A stretch of 64,000 bases of DNA from an uncultured Gemmiger sp. (GTDB lineage: Bacteria; Bacillota; Clostridia; Oscillospirales; Ruminococcaceae). A program made the translations under genes and the position numbers. Below the pieces are notes generated by a model. The model saw only the letters and a program-made list of their open reading frames with translations. It did not search any database and was not told the DNA's origin. Of the stretch, positions 23,232-32,298 are shown piece after piece. The DNA lies in the NCBI GenBank assembly GCA_944388215.1, contig CALXHT010000002.1, positions 62,001 through 126,000 of the forward strand, given 5' to 3'. How positions within the stretch are numbered: position 1 is the stretch's first letter; every line of letters begins with the position of its first letter.

Positions 23232-23984
23232 GTGAATAAATTTGAAGTGAAAAACATGGATCTGTACTACGGCAGCTTCCATGCCCTGAAAAATATCAAC
23301 ATCTCCATCCCCGAGAAGGAGATCACCGCCTTCATCGGACCTTCGGGCTGCGGCAAATCCACCTTCCTGAAGAGCCTGAACCGGATGAACGACCTGGTGG
23401 AGGGCTGCCGCATCTCGGGCGACATCCTGCTGGACGGCGTGGACATCTATAAAGACAAGATGGATGTCAACGTGCTGCGCAAGCGCGTCGGCATGGTGTT
23501 CCAGAAGCCCAACCCCTTCCCCATGTCCATCTACGACAACATCGCCTACGGTCCGCGCACCCACGGCATCCACAACAAGGCCCAGCTGGACGAGATCGTG
23601 GAGCGGAGCCTGCGGGGCGCCGCCATCTGGGACGAGGTGAAGGACCGGCTGAACAAGAGCGCCCTGGGCATGTCGGGCGGCCAGCAGCAGCGCCTTTGCA
23701 TCGCCCGCGCCCTGGCCGTGGAGCCCGAAGTGCTGCTCATGGACGAGCCCACCTCGGCACTGGACCCCATCTCCACCTCCAAAGTGGAGGAGCTGGCGAT
23801 GGAACTGAAGGAAAACTACACCATCATCATGGTCACCCACAACATGCAGCAGGCCGCCCGTATCTCGGACAAGACCGCCTTCTTCCTGCTGGGCGAACTG
23901 GTGGAGATGGGCCCCACCGAGAGCGTCTTTGCCACCCCGGTGGACAAACGCACCGAAGATTACATCTCCGGCCGTTTCGGTTGA
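23232..23984 (+). CDS. pstB: Phosphate ABC transporter ATPase PstB
   Basis: 250 aa from a GTG at 23232 preceded by GAGAGGGA; the same frame is open in the pstA region, but that part is not PstB-like. Walker [10 protein letters not shown] near residue 36, Q-loop [10 protein letters not shown], signature [11 protein letters not shown], Walker [14 protein letters not shown], switch His in MVTHNMQQA. It powers phosphate import in the cytoplasm. Use of GTG may set lower expression than PstS. Confidence 0.95.
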   Translation: MNKFEVKNMDLYYGSFHALKNINISIPEKEITAFIGPSGCGKSTFLKSLNRMNDLVEGCRISGDILLDGVDIYKDKMDVNVLRKRVGMVFQKPNPFPMSIYDNIAYGPRTHGIHNKAQLDEIVERSLRGAAIWDEVKDRLNKSALGMSGGQQQRLCIARALAVEPEVLLMDEPTSALDPISTSKVEELAMELKENYTIIMVTHNMQQAARISDKTAFFLLGELVEMGPTESVFATPVDKRTEDYISGRFG

Positions 23985-23999
23985 TGGAAGGAGAAGATT

Positions 24000-24686
24000 A
24001 TGGCTTTTACTATGCCCTACAGCAGCCGCAAGGTTTACGACGCCGAGCTCATGCAGCTTGACACGATGCTGGCCCGGATGGGCCACGCGGCGGGCGGCGC
24101 CATCGAGAGCGCCATGACCGCCCTGCGCAACGGGGACACCGAACTGGCCCGGGGGGTCATCGACCGGGACAGCGAGATCGACGCCGCCGAACACGAGATC
24201 GAACACCGCTGCCTGACGCTGTTTTTGCGCCAGCAGCCGGTGGCGGGGGACCTGCGCAAGGTTTCCACGGCGCTGAAGATGGTCACCGACATTGAGCGCA
24301 TCGCCGACCAGGCCAGCGATATCGCTGAGATCACGCTGCACCTGCACCCCGAGGGGGCCCGCAGCGTGGGCGTGCTGGAAGACCTGGACAAGATGGGCGC
24401 GGTGGCGCTGCATATGGTCAAGGACGCCATCGCCGCCTATGTGCAGGTGGACCTGTCCATGGCGGCCCAGGTCATCGCGAAGGACGACGAATGCGACGCC
24501 ATGTTCAGCAAGATCAGCACCGAGATCGCCAACTACATCGCGGCCCATCCCGGCGACGCCGAGACGGCGCTGGACCTTTTTATGATCAGCAAGTATCTGG
24601 AACGCCTGGGCGACCACGCCGTCAACGTGGCCGAGTGGGTGGAGTTCCTCAAGACCGGCGTGCACAAATCCCGCAAGATCGTGTAA
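24000..24686 (+). CDS. phoU: Phosphate signalling protein PhoU
   Basis: 228 aa, two three-helix repeats. The metal-binding signatures are visible as DIERIADQASDIAE (about 99-112) and LERLGDHAVNVAEW (about 200-213). PhoU links the PstSCAB transporter to PhoR and holds the kinase in the off state when phosphate is ample. It starts 15 bases after pstB behind a GAAGGAG site and is the last gene of the operon, before a terminator. Confidence 0.95.
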   Translation: MAFTMPYSSRKVYDAELMQLDTMLARMGHAAGGAIESAMTALRNGDTELARGVIDRDSEIDAAEHEIEHRCLTLFLRQQPVAGDLRKVSTALKMVTDIERIADQASDIAEITLHLHPEGARSVGVLEDLDKMGAVALHMVKDAIAAYVQVDLSMAAQVIAKDDECDAMFSKISTEIANYIAAHPGDAETALDLFMISKYLERLGDHAVNVAEWVEFLKTGVHKSRKIV

Positions 24687-24733
24687 AGCGCGCCCTTTCC
24701 CGAACCATTCCCTTATTTTCCTATACCAACCAG

Positions 24734-24772
24734 AGCGGGGTCTGCCTTTTGGCGGACCCCGCTTTGGGTTTC
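24734..24772 (+). terminator. Terminator of the pst-phoU operon
   Basis: AGCGGGGTC pairs with GACCCCGCT around a short inner stem, followed by TTTGGGTTT. The tail is interrupted by G, so it may be leaky. Confidence 0.75.
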
Positions 24773-24829
24773 TGTTTCTCAAAGGGGGGAACAGCCCTGC
24801 ACGGCGGGGCAATTGTATGCAGAATTTGG

Positions 24830-24858
24830 TTGATTCCTGCCCGCCGCTGCGGTACAAT
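24830..24858 (+). promoter_or_regulatory. Promoter of the NUDIX operon
   Basis: TTGATT (24830-24835), 17 bases, TACAAT (24853-24858), 34 bases before the ATG. Confidence 0.8.
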
Positions 24859-24891
24859 AGGGGCAAATCAACCGCAAAGGAGCACTGCATC

Positions 24892-25437
24892 ATGGCGCAT
24901 ACCGAAACCATGCTGGAAAGCAAGGAAATCTTCAAGGGCCGGGTCATCCGGGTCACGCTGGACACCGTCCGGCTGGAAAACGGCAACACCAGCACCCGGG
25001 AGGTGGTCCACCACCACGGCGGGGCCTGCATCCTGCCGGTGGACGGCGAGGGCAACGTCTACATGGTCCGCCAGTTCCGCTACGCCATGGGCGAGGAGAT
25101 CTGGGAGCTGCCCGCCGGCAAGCTGGAAGCGGGGGAGGACCCCTTTGAAGCCGCCAAGCGGGAACTGGGGGAGGAGTGCGGCCTCACCGCCGACCACTTC
25201 ACCGACCTGGGGGTGGTCTACGCCACGGTGGGCTATGACAGCGAGAAGATCTATCTCTGGGCCGCCGACGGGCTGCACCCCGTGCACCAGCACCTCGACC
25301 CCGACGAATTCCTGGACGTGGTGAAGATGCCCTTCGAGAAAGCGCTGGCTATGGTGCTGGACGGCACCATCCGGGACTCCAAGACCCAGGTGGGCCTGAT
25401 GAAATACGCCCTGCTGCAAAAGAAAAATGCCGACTGA
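24892..25437 (+). CDS. NUDIX hydrolase, ADP-ribose pyrophosphatase type
   Basis: 181 aa from the ATG at 24892 after AAAGGAG; earlier codons lie in the promoter. The NUDIX box begins GKLEAGEDPFEAAKRE and continues LGEECGL, with the ADP-ribose pyrophosphatase context WELPAGKLE and a conserved downstream VGYDSEKIYLW. It would split ADP-ribose or similar nucleotide sugars into AMP and a sugar phosphate as a housekeeping step. Its last 11 bases overlap the next gene. Confidence 0.9.
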   Translation: MAHTETMLESKEIFKGRVIRVTLDTVRLENGNTSTREVVHHHGGACILPVDGEGNVYMVRQFRYAMGEEIWELPAGKLEAGEDPFEAAKRELGEECGLTADHFTDLGVVYATVGYDSEKIYLWAADGLHPVHQHLDPDEFLDVVKMPFEKALAMVLDGTIRDSKTQVGLMKYALLQKKNAD

Positions 25438-26110
25438 TCCTGAGATCCTCGACCACGGCACCAGGGTCTTGACGGCGCCGGGGGCCACTTTTGGGTCGGA
25501 CGCGTTGCTGCTGGCCCGGTTCGCCCTGCCCAAACCCCGGCAGCGGGCGCTGGATCTTTGCAGCGGGTGCGGCATTGTGGCGCTGGTCTGGCATGACGAG
25601 GGCCACCGCGGCCCCTGCACGGCGGTGGAACTGGACCCCGATGCCAGCGCCCTCTGCGCCGCGGCGGTGCGGGAAAACGGCGCCGACCATATCACCCCCT
25701 TATGCGCCGACCTGCGGGATTTCTGCCGGGCGGGCCCCGAGCAGGGGTGGTACGATTTTGCCGCCTGCAACCCGCCCTACTTTGCCGCCGGCCCCCGCAG
25801 CCCCGACCCGGTGCGGGCCGCCGCCCGCCACACCGACAGCTGCACCCTGGCCGACGCCGTGAACGCCGCCGCCCGGGCCCTGCGGGAAGGGGGAAGGTTC
25901 ACCCTCTGCCACCGGCCCGACCAGCTGGCCGAGGTGTTCTGCGCCATGCGGGCCGCCCGGCTGGAACCCAAACGGCTGGCCTTTGCCCGCCAGCGGCCGG
26001 GCAGCACCCCCTGGCTTTTTGTCACCGAGGCCCAGAAGGGCCGCCGTCCCGGGCTGCGGCTGGAACCCGACCTGCTGGTGGAGACCGGCGCCGCCCGCTA
26101 CGGAATATAA
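25427..26110 (+). CDS. tRNA1(Val) adenine-N6 methyltransferase-like (TrmN6/YfiC) enzyme
   Basis: 227 aa. SAM-binding motif I DLCSGCGIVAL at about residue 43, the acidic VELDPDASA, and the catalytic NPPYF motif near residue 115 that marks N6-adenine and N5-glutamine methyltransferases. The FGSDALLLARFA start is typical of the YfiC/TrmN6 group that methylates A37 of tRNA-Val. The family has other members, so the target base is inferred. It overlaps the NUDIX gene by 11 bases, so both are translated from one message. Confidence 0.8.
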   Translation: MPTDPEILDHGTRVLTAPGATFGSDALLLARFALPKPRQRALDLCSGCGIVALVWHDEGHRGPCTAVELDPDASALCAAAVRENGADHITPLCADLRDFCRAGPEQGWYDFAACNPPYFAAGPRSPDPVRAAARHTDSCTLADAVNAAARALREGGRFTLCHRPDQLAEVFCAMRAARLEPKRLAFARQRPGSTPWLFVTEAQKGRRPGLRLEPDLLVETGAARYGI

Positions 26111-26126
26111 AATAAGGAGAAACACC

Positions 26127-26903
26127 ATGCCACTGTTCAATATGCATTACGACCGTCCGGGGCCCGGCGTGGACCCCGACACCCCCCGCAAGAAGGGCAC
26201 CGCCCGCCTGGTGGAGGTGCTGGGCCGGGATATGACTTCCTTCTGGCTGGCGGGCATGCTCACCATGCTCAGCTCGGTGCCCTTTGTGTTCGGCATCTGG
26301 TTTTCCATCGTCACCGGTGCGGTGTTTCCGGCGCTGCTGGCCGGTGTGGTGGGGGGCATCATCGCGGCGCCCCAGCTCTGCGGCATGCAGGACACCATGC
26401 TGCGCAGCCTGCGGGACGAGCCGGGCTACTGGTGGACCACCTACCGCCGGGCGTGGAAGCGCAACGCCAAGGCGGCGGTGCTGCCCGGCGCCCTGGGCGG
26501 GCTGATCCTCGCCATGCAGATCTTCACGGTCTACCACATGGCCGGCCAGGGAGCCGGCATGCTGGTGGCTCTGCTGGTGGGCATCGTCTTCCTCACCGGG
26601 CTGGCCCAGTACATCTTCGCCCAGGTGGCCCTGCTGGAACTGCCCTTCGGCGGCATGCTCAAAAACGCCGTGCTGCTCTTCCTGGGCTATCTGCCCCGCA
26701 CGGCGCTGGGCATTGTCTGGCAGCTGGCCTACTGCCTCATCGTGGCGCTGTTCTGGCCCTTCAGCTCGGTGCTGCTGGTCATCACCGGCTGCTGGCTGCC
26801 CACGTTGCTCAGCCTTATGGCCATCTATCCCGTGCTGGACAAGAGCTTCCACGTGGAGGAAACCGTCAAAAAAATGCGGGACGAACAGTACAAGGATCAG
26901 TGA
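26127..26903 (+). CDS. DUF624 (YesL-like) membrane protein
   Basis: 258 aa from the ATG at 26127 after AAGGAG; upstream codons overlap the methyltransferase gene. About five to six hydrophobic helices (near 38-60, 62-85, 125-150, 155-180, 190-235) and a charged C-terminal tail. The layout fits YesL/DUF624 proteins, which often accompany carbohydrate transporters but have no settled function. It is the third gene of this small operon. No close partner is visible. Confidence 0.65.
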   Translation: MPLFNMHYDRPGPGVDPDTPRKKGTARLVEVLGRDMTSFWLAGMLTMLSSVPFVFGIWFSIVTGAVFPALLAGVVGGIIAAPQLCGMQDTMLRSLRDEPGYWWTTYRRAWKRNAKAAVLPGALGGLILAMQIFTVYHMAGQGAGMLVALLVGIVFLTGLAQYIFAQVALLELPFGGMLKNAVLLFLGYLPRTALGIVWQLAYCLIVALFWPFSSVLLVITGCWLPTLLSLMAIYPVLDKSFHVEETVKKMRDEQYKDQ

Positions 26904-26956
26904 ATTTTCGCCGGGACTCCGCCTGCCGCGGGGCTCCGGCTTTTTGCTGCCCGTCC

Positions 26957-26985
26957 TTGCGCAGACCGTCTAAAAAGGGTATAAT
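26957..26985 (+). promoter_or_regulatory. Promoter of the surface-glycan operon
   Basis: TTGCGC (26957-26962), 17 bases, TATAAT (26980-26985), about 40 bases before the first glycosyltransferase ATG. Confidence 0.75.
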
Positions 26986-27026
26986 AGCAAAATAGGAGAA
27001 CTGTTGCAACAAGGGGGAAAACCACC

Positions 27027-28190
27027 GTGAAGATCCTGCTCATCCACTGCCATTACCGCCTGCCGGGCGGCGAGGATGCCGTCTTCGCGGCGGAGCGCGC
27101 CCTGCTGGAGCGCCGCGGCCACACCGTGGTGGTGTATGAGCGCAGCAACGAGGAGGCAGCCCACGGACTGGCCAAGCTGCTGCTGCCGCTGCACGCCGTC
27201 TGGAACCGCCGCGCCGCCCGGGAGGTGCGGGACCTCATTGCCCGGGAAAAACCCGACGCCGTCCACATCCACAATACCCTCCTGCTGCTCAGCCCTGCCG
27301 TGGTGCGGGCCGCCAAAAAGAGCGGCGTGCCGGTGGTGCAGACGCTGCACAACTTCCGGCTGTTCTGCCCCAACGGCATCCTGCTGCGGCAGGGCAGGGT
27401 CTGCGAGGACTGCCCCCATCACGGCCTTTCCTGCGCGGTGCGCCACCGGTGCTACCGGGGGAGCCTTCTGCAGACGCTGGTGGTGGCGGCGGCCTACGCC
27501 CTGCACCGGCGCCTCGGCACCTGGCGGGGTGTCACCATGGTGGCCCTCACCGGCTTTGACCGGGACAAGCTGCTGGAATTCAACCGCCTGCGCCCTCTGT
27601 TTGACGCTGACCGTCTCGTGGTCAAACCCAACCCCGTCTGTGTGGAGGAGGGGCCGGTACAGCCCTGGGACGCCCGCAGGCGGCAGTTCCTCTTTGCCGG
27701 ACGGCTGGAGGAACTGAAAGGGCTGCCCACCGTGCTGGAGGCCTGGGAGCTGCTGGGGGAAAACGCTCCCGACCTGCTCATCGCAGGGGAGGGCCCCCTG
27801 GGGGACTGGGCCAGAGCCCACGCCGGGCCGAAGGTGACCTTCCTGGGCCAGCTGACCCCGGCGGAACTCCACCGCCATATGGCCGAAAGCAAGGGCGTGC
27901 TGGCGGCCAGCCTCTGCTACGAGAGTTTTGCCCTGGTCCCGGCGGAGGCCCACTGCCTCGGCACGCCGGTGCTGGCCAGTAACTTGGGCAACGTGGGGGC
28001 ATCGGTGCGCCCCGGCATCGACGGGCTGCGCTTTGCCCCCGGGGACGCCAAGGCCCTGGCGGGGGCGGTGGGGGCGCTGCTGGCCAGCTCCTTTGACTGC
28101 GAAGCCATCGCCGCCGCGGCCCGCCGCACCTACAACGAGGAAGAAAACTACCGCGCCCTGCTGCGCTTATATACAAAGGAAGAACGATGA
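27027..28190 (+). CDS. GT4-family glycosyltransferase
   Basis: 387 aa GT-B fold. The acceptor half starts KILLIHCHYRLPGGEDAVF, and the C-terminal half has LFAGRLEELKGLPTVLEAW followed by the donor motif ESFALVPAEAHCLGTPVLAS. A Cys-rich patch (CEDCPHHGLSC and CYRGS) lies near residues 131-151, a feature known in a subgroup of capsule GT4 enzymes. It would add a sugar from an NDP donor with retention to the growing glycan. First gene of the locus; the next gene overlaps by four bases (ATGA). Confidence 0.9.
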   Translation: MKILLIHCHYRLPGGEDAVFAAERALLERRGHTVVVYERSNEEAAHGLAKLLLPLHAVWNRRAAREVRDLIAREKPDAVHIHNTLLLLSPAVVRAAKKSGVPVVQTLHNFRLFCPNGILLRQGRVCEDCPHHGLSCAVRHRCYRGSLLQTLVVAAAYALHRRLGTWRGVTMVALTGFDRDKLLEFNRLRPLFDADRLVVKPNPVCVEEGPVQPWDARRRQFLFAGRLEELKGLPTVLEAWELLGENAPDLLIAGEGPLGDWARAHAGPKVTFLGQLTPAELHRHMAESKGVLAASLCYESFALVPAEAHCLGTPVLASNLGNVGASVRPGIDGLRFAPGDAKALAGAVGALLASSFDCEAIAAAARRTYNEEENYRALLRLYTKEER

Positions 28191-29164
28191 ATCAACTCTA
28201 CCGCGCCCTGCACATGCCGCCCGGACGGCTGCTGCGCAAACTCACGGGCGAAAAGGAAATCTATACCATCGCCGTGCGGCCGGTGCCCACGGCGGAGGGG
28301 GCCGACCCGCTGCCCGCCCTGGGCGGCGCGCCCTACACCCAACTGCCCGGGCGGGAGGGCTTCTGGTACGCCGACCCGCTGCTCTACCGCCGCAACGGCG
28401 CCCGCTATCTTTTTGCCGAGGCCATGGACCTGGCCGCCGGCAAGGGCCGCATCGAGGTGTGCCATCTTCTGGACAACGGCACCACCGAGGGTTGGCAGGT
28501 GGCGCTGGAGGAGGACTTCCATCTTTCCTTCCCCACCGTCTTTGATTGGAACGGGGAGACCTGGATGATCCCCGAATCGGGCAATGACCACAGCCTGCGG
28601 CTCTACCGCTGCAAGAACTTCCCCACCGAGTGGGAACTGGTGCAGCGGTTCGGGGACCAGGGGGAACTGTGCGATGCCATCCTCGTGGACCGCACCCCCG
28701 ACGCCCTGACGCTGCTCTGCAGCGAGACCAACCCCGAAAACCAGCTCTATGTGCGGTGGCGGCGGTTCACCCTGCGCAAAACCGCCCCCGCCCCCGAACC
28801 CCTGCCCGGCACCGAGCCGCCGGAACCTTCCGGCGAGCCTTTCGAGCTGCTGCCCGACGAGGCCTTCAACCTGCAGCACCGGGAATTTGATCTTACCAGC
28901 CGCAACGCCGGGCCGCTCTTTGTGCTGGGGGAGCAGGTCATCCATCCCACCCAGGTCAGCACCACGGTGGACTACGGCGTCTACCTGCAGTTTTCTGCCC
29001 GGCGGGGCAGCTCCGAGGTGCCCATGTGCGCCGCGCTGCCCGCCGCCGTGCGCATCCAGGGGCTGGACCCCAAGGATATGATCGGCATTCACACCTACTG
29101 CCGCGACGATCACCTGGAAATCATCGACGCGCGGTATCTCGCAAAGGTGAAGACAAATTCATGA
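28187..29164 (+). CDS. Beta-propeller protein resembling GINT1-N / GH43-like domains
   Basis: 325 aa. EGFWYADPLLYRRNGARYLFAE, split over its blades with repeated W/Y-D-P and E-x-G-N signatures (TVFDWNGETWMIPESGN), looks like the five-bladed propeller found at the N-terminus of glucosamine inositolphosphorylceramide transferases and in formyltransferase-linked sugar enzymes. No formyltransferase domain is attached here. It sits between two glycosyltransferases with ATGA overlaps on both sides, so it is part of the pathway. It may be a glycosyltransferase or a binding or modifying protein. The fold call is from memory of the motif. Confidence 0.5.
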   Translation: MNQLYRALHMPPGRLLRKLTGEKEIYTIAVRPVPTAEGADPLPALGGAPYTQLPGREGFWYADPLLYRRNGARYLFAEAMDLAAGKGRIEVCHLLDNGTTEGWQVALEEDFHLSFPTVFDWNGETWMIPESGNDHSLRLYRCKNFPTEWELVQRFGDQGELCDAILVDRTPDALTLLCSETNPENQLYVRWRRFTLRKTAPAPEPLPGTEPPEPSGEPFELLPDEAFNLQHREFDLTSRNAGPLFVLGEQVIHPTQVSTTVDYGVYLQFSARRGSSEVPMCAALPAAVRIQGLDPKDMIGIHTYCRDDHLEIIDARYLAKVKTNS

Positions 29165-30282
29165 AAACCATTGCCATCCCGCAGTTCTACTGCGGGCCTT
29201 CGGGCCGCAAGGGCCTGTACAACCGGCAGGAAGTGGGGCTGGCCCGGGCCTTTGCCGCCCTGGGCGCCCGGGGCATCGTGCTCTACCCCGATCCCGATGC
29301 CGCCGCTCCCACGGTGGAGGAACCGGAACCCAACGTGAAGGTCTACTATCTGCCGGTGCGCGCCCTGGGCTCCCAGGCGTTCTATAAAAGCTGGCAGATT
29401 TTGCTGGACGAGCATGTGGACGCCGTCCACGTGATGGGTGACAATTCCCCCGGGGTGCCCTCCCTTTACCGTTTCTGCAAGCGGCACGGCATTCTTTTTT
29501 ACAGCCAGCTGGGGGCGCTGAAAAGCACCTCCTCCCACAAGGCGGTGAGGCTCGTCATGGACCTGCTGCTCCGCCGCAATCTGGCTATCTACAAAAAAAC
29601 GCCCACCTACGCCAAAACCCCCGCCGTGGCCGCCGAGCTGGAAAGCCTGGGCGTGCCCTGCGCGGGGCTCATGCCGGTGGGACTGGACACCGCCATCATC
29701 CCCGATGTGCCCGCCGAGCGCACCAAGCTGCGGGGAGCCGTGGGGCTGGACCCGGATGCAAAGATCCTCGTCTTTGTGGGGCGGCTGGACCCCTACAAGC
29801 GGCCGCTGGACCTGGTGCCGCTGCTCAAAGCCGCCCCCCACTGGCAGGCGGTGATCATCGGCCAGGGCAGCCAGGCGGGGGCGCTGTCCGCCGCTCTGGC
29901 CCAGGCGGACCTGACGGGCCGCTGCCGGCTCATCCCCAAACTGCCCAACACGGCGGTGCATGTCTTTTACCACGCCTGCAACGCCTTTGTGAACCTCAAC
30001 GACCAGGAGATCTTCGGCATGAGCCTGCTGGAGGCCATGTACGCGGGCTGCCCGCCGGTGGCCCGCCATGCCCCGGGCCCCGACCTCATCATCGAGGACG
30101 GGGTCAGCGGCCTGCTCTGCGACACGGTGGAGGAGATGGCCGCGGCGCTGGACAAGGTGGACGACGCCATGGGTGCCGCCGCCCAGAAGCGGATCAACGA
30201 ACATTTTCTGTGGCAGAACAGCGCCGAGCTGGCGCTGACGCTGCTGCCCCACAAGCGGGAGGCTGCCCATGGACAACGATAA
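29161..30282 (+). CDS. GT4-like glycosyltransferase
   Basis: 373 aa from the ATG at 29161, which overlaps the previous stop by four bases. GT-B fold: the N-terminus has GPSGRKGLYNRQEVGLARAF, the C-terminal half has LVFVGRLDPYKRPLDLVPLL and the donor-binding NDQEIFGMSLLEAMYAGCPP, followed by GVSGLLC. The E-x7-E pattern of retaining GT4 enzymes is present (EIFGMSLLE). Sugar specificity cannot be read. It overlaps the next gene by 14 bases. Confidence 0.88.
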   Translation: MKTIAIPQFYCGPSGRKGLYNRQEVGLARAFAALGARGIVLYPDPDAAAPTVEEPEPNVKVYYLPVRALGSQAFYKSWQILLDEHVDAVHVMGDNSPGVPSLYRFCKRHGILFYSQLGALKSTSSHKAVRLVMDLLLRRNLAIYKKTPTYAKTPAVAAELESLGVPCAGLMPVGLDTAIIPDVPAERTKLRGAVGLDPDAKILVFVGRLDPYKRPLDLVPLLKAAPHWQAVIIGQGSQAGALSAALAQADLTGRCRLIPKLPNTAVHVFYHACNAFVNLNDQEIFGMSLLEAMYAGCPPVARHAPGPDLIIEDGVSGLLCDTVEEMAAALDKVDDAMGAAAQKRINEHFLWQNSAELALTLLPHKREAAHGQR

Positions 30283-31174
30283 CGCCCTGCTGGAAGCGGC
30301 GCGCAACCTCTACAAAGGCTGGCGCTTCGGGTGGAAATACCGGGGCGTCCGGGTGCTGGATGCCGAGGCGGGCAACGACCTGGCCCGGGCGGCCATCCAA
30401 AAGGGCGGGCCGTACCTCTTCGCCCGATGCGGCGCCACCGAGATGCGCACCGTGGCCGATAAATTGGCCCACGGCGGGCATTTCACCGACCGCACCCGGC
30501 AGGATATCCGCAACCTGTCCGGCGTGTTCCCCACTGATGACGAGACGCTGAATCGGTTCTGCGAACTGTACGTATCCTGTGCCCAGAGCGCCGACCTTTT
30601 GGCCCTCTGGGACGTGGGGGCGGAGCGGGAGGTCATCCGGGGCTGCCGGAACACGGCCTTCTGCAAGCTGCGGGCGCTGGAACCCTACTACCACCCCCAC
30701 CCCTGGAGCAGCGCTCTGGCGGGCAAAAAGGTGCTGGTGGTGCATCCCTTCCAAAACACCATCCTGCGCCAGTACGAAAAGCGGGCCCGGCTTTTCCCCG
30801 GCACCGACGTGCTGCCGGAATTTTCCGGCCTGACGGTCATCCGGGCGGTGCAGGGGCTGGCGGGGCAGGACACCGGCTACGCCAGCTGGTTTGACGCCCT
30901 GGCGGCCATGGAAGAAAAGATGGACGCTGCCGACTACGAGGTGGCCATCGTGGGGGCGGGAGCCTACGGGCTGCCGCTGGCGGCCCACGCCCGGGATACC
31001 GGCCACACGGCCATCCAGATGAGCGGCGCCACCCAGCTGCTCTTCGGCATCAAAGGCAAGCGGTGGGACACCCACCCGGTGATCTCCAAACTCTACAACG
31101 ACGCCTGGGTGCGCCCGGCGGAGGACGAGGGCATCGACCACCGGGAAGCGGTGGAGGGCGGCAGTTACTGGTAA
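30269..31174 (+). CDS. GT-D-fold-like protein of the glycan locus
   Basis: 301 aa, no membrane helix. Conserved-looking blocks are LFARCGATEMRTV (about 49-61), KKVLVVHPFQNTI, EVAIVGAGAYGLPLAAHA and TQLLFGIKGKRWD. The R-x-G-x-x-E pattern and the final FGIKGKRW block recall GT-D-type (DUF1792-related) putative glycosyltransferases found in polysaccharide clusters. The ATG at 30269 lies inside the end of the previous gene. It is tightly embedded between glycosyltransferases, which supports a role in glycan assembly, but the activity is unproven. Confidence 0.5.
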   Translation: MDNDNALLEAARNLYKGWRFGWKYRGVRVLDAEAGNDLARAAIQKGGPYLFARCGATEMRTVADKLAHGGHFTDRTRQDIRNLSGVFPTDDETLNRFCELYVSCAQSADLLALWDVGAEREVIRGCRNTAFCKLRALEPYYHPHPWSSALAGKKVLVVHPFQNTILRQYEKRARLFPGTDVLPEFSGLTVIRAVQGLAGQDTGYASWFDALAAMEEKMDAADYEVAIVGAGAYGLPLAAHARDTGHTAIQMSGATQLLFGIKGKRWDTHPVISKLYNDAWVRPAEDEGIDHREAVEGGSYW

Positions 31175-31191
31175 AGGAAAGAGGAAACAGC

Positions 31192-32298
31192 ATGCGCATT
31201 CTGATGATCAGCAACCACCTGGGCGTGCAGAGCGGCGTGCAGCGGTATGTGCAGAATCTGCTGCTCCACCTGGACACCGCCCGGTATCAGGTGGACCTCT
31301 TTGTGGGGCAGTGCCCGCCCGACCAGGCCAGCACCGCCCCGGCGCTGGAAGCCCACGGCGTGCGCATTCTGGCGGTGCCCGACCACAAAAAGGACCGCAT
31401 CCAGGCGCTGTGGCGGCATCTGCGCAGACACAAGGACTATGACATCATCCACTACCACACGGCCAGCAAGATCGGAGCGCCGGTCTGTGCCATGATGCGG
31501 CTGCTCTGCCCCCGGGCGAAGATCATCGTCCACAGCCATATCGTCTACCCGCCCCTGACGCTGACCTGGCGGGTGGCCCACGGGGTCTACCAGCTCTTTG
31601 CCGACTATTTCCTCGGCTGCGGCGTGGCGGCGGGACGGTTCGTCTTCGGTGACCACATCGACCGCAAACCCAACTTTGCGGTGGCCTGCAACGCCGTGGA
31701 CCAGGGGCGGTTTCATCCCGACGCCGCGGCCCGGGCCGCCACCCGCGCCCGGTACGGCATCGCCGATACCGACCAGCTGGCGGGCTTTGTGGGGCGGCTC
31801 AACCACCAGAAGAACCCGCTGTTCCTGATGGAGGTCTTTGCCGCCCTGGCCGGGGGAGACCCTGCCTGGAAGCTGCTGCTGGTGGGCACCGGCGAGATGG
31901 AGGAAAAGATGCGCGCCGCCGCGGCCCGCCACGGTCTCACCGACCGGGTGATCTTTGCGGGGGTGCAGAGCGATGTGCCCGCCTACATGAACGCCTTTGA
32001 CCTGTTCCTGCTGCCCAGCAACTTTGAGGGCAGCCCCGTCACCCTGGTGGAGGCCCAGGGGTGCGGCGTGCCCTGCCTGGCCTCCACCAACGTGCCGGAC
32101 GACGGCGCCGTCACCGACCTTGTGCACTTCCTGCCGCTGGAGGCACCTCTCGACGAGTGGGCGGCCACGGCGGAGGGCATCGCGGGGCACGGCCCCCATG
32201 CCGACCACTGGGCGGAACTGTCGGCAGCCGGGTACGAGCTGCACACCGCCGCCGCCCGGATGGAACAACTCTACGACCAGCTGGGAGGCAAGGGATGA
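31192..32298 (+). CDS. GT4-family glycosyltransferase (EpsF-like)
   Basis: 368 aa from the ATG at 31192 after GAAAGAGG. The N-terminal domain has NHLGVQSGVQRYVQNLL and DIIHYHTASKIGAPV. The C-terminal domain has AGFVGRLNHQKNPLFLMEVF and LLPSNFEGSPVTLVEAQGCG, the E-x7-E donor site of retaining GT4 enzymes. The best general match is the EpsF/capsule GT4 group. The next gene starts in its stop codon (ATGA). Confidence 0.9.
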   Translation: MRILMISNHLGVQSGVQRYVQNLLLHLDTARYQVDLFVGQCPPDQASTAPALEAHGVRILAVPDHKKDRIQALWRHLRRHKDYDIIHYHTASKIGAPVCAMMRLLCPRAKIIVHSHIVYPPLTLTWRVAHGVYQLFADYFLGCGVAAGRFVFGDHIDRKPNFAVACNAVDQGRFHPDAAARAATRARYGIADTDQLAGFVGRLNHQKNPLFLMEVFAALAGGDPAWKLLLVGTGEMEEKMRAAAARHGLTDRVIFAGVQSDVPAYMNAFDLFLLPSNFEGSPVTLVEAQGCGVPCLASTNVPDDGAVTDLVHFLPLEAPLDEWAATAEGIAGHGPHADHWAELSAAGYELHTAAARMEQLYDQLGGKG

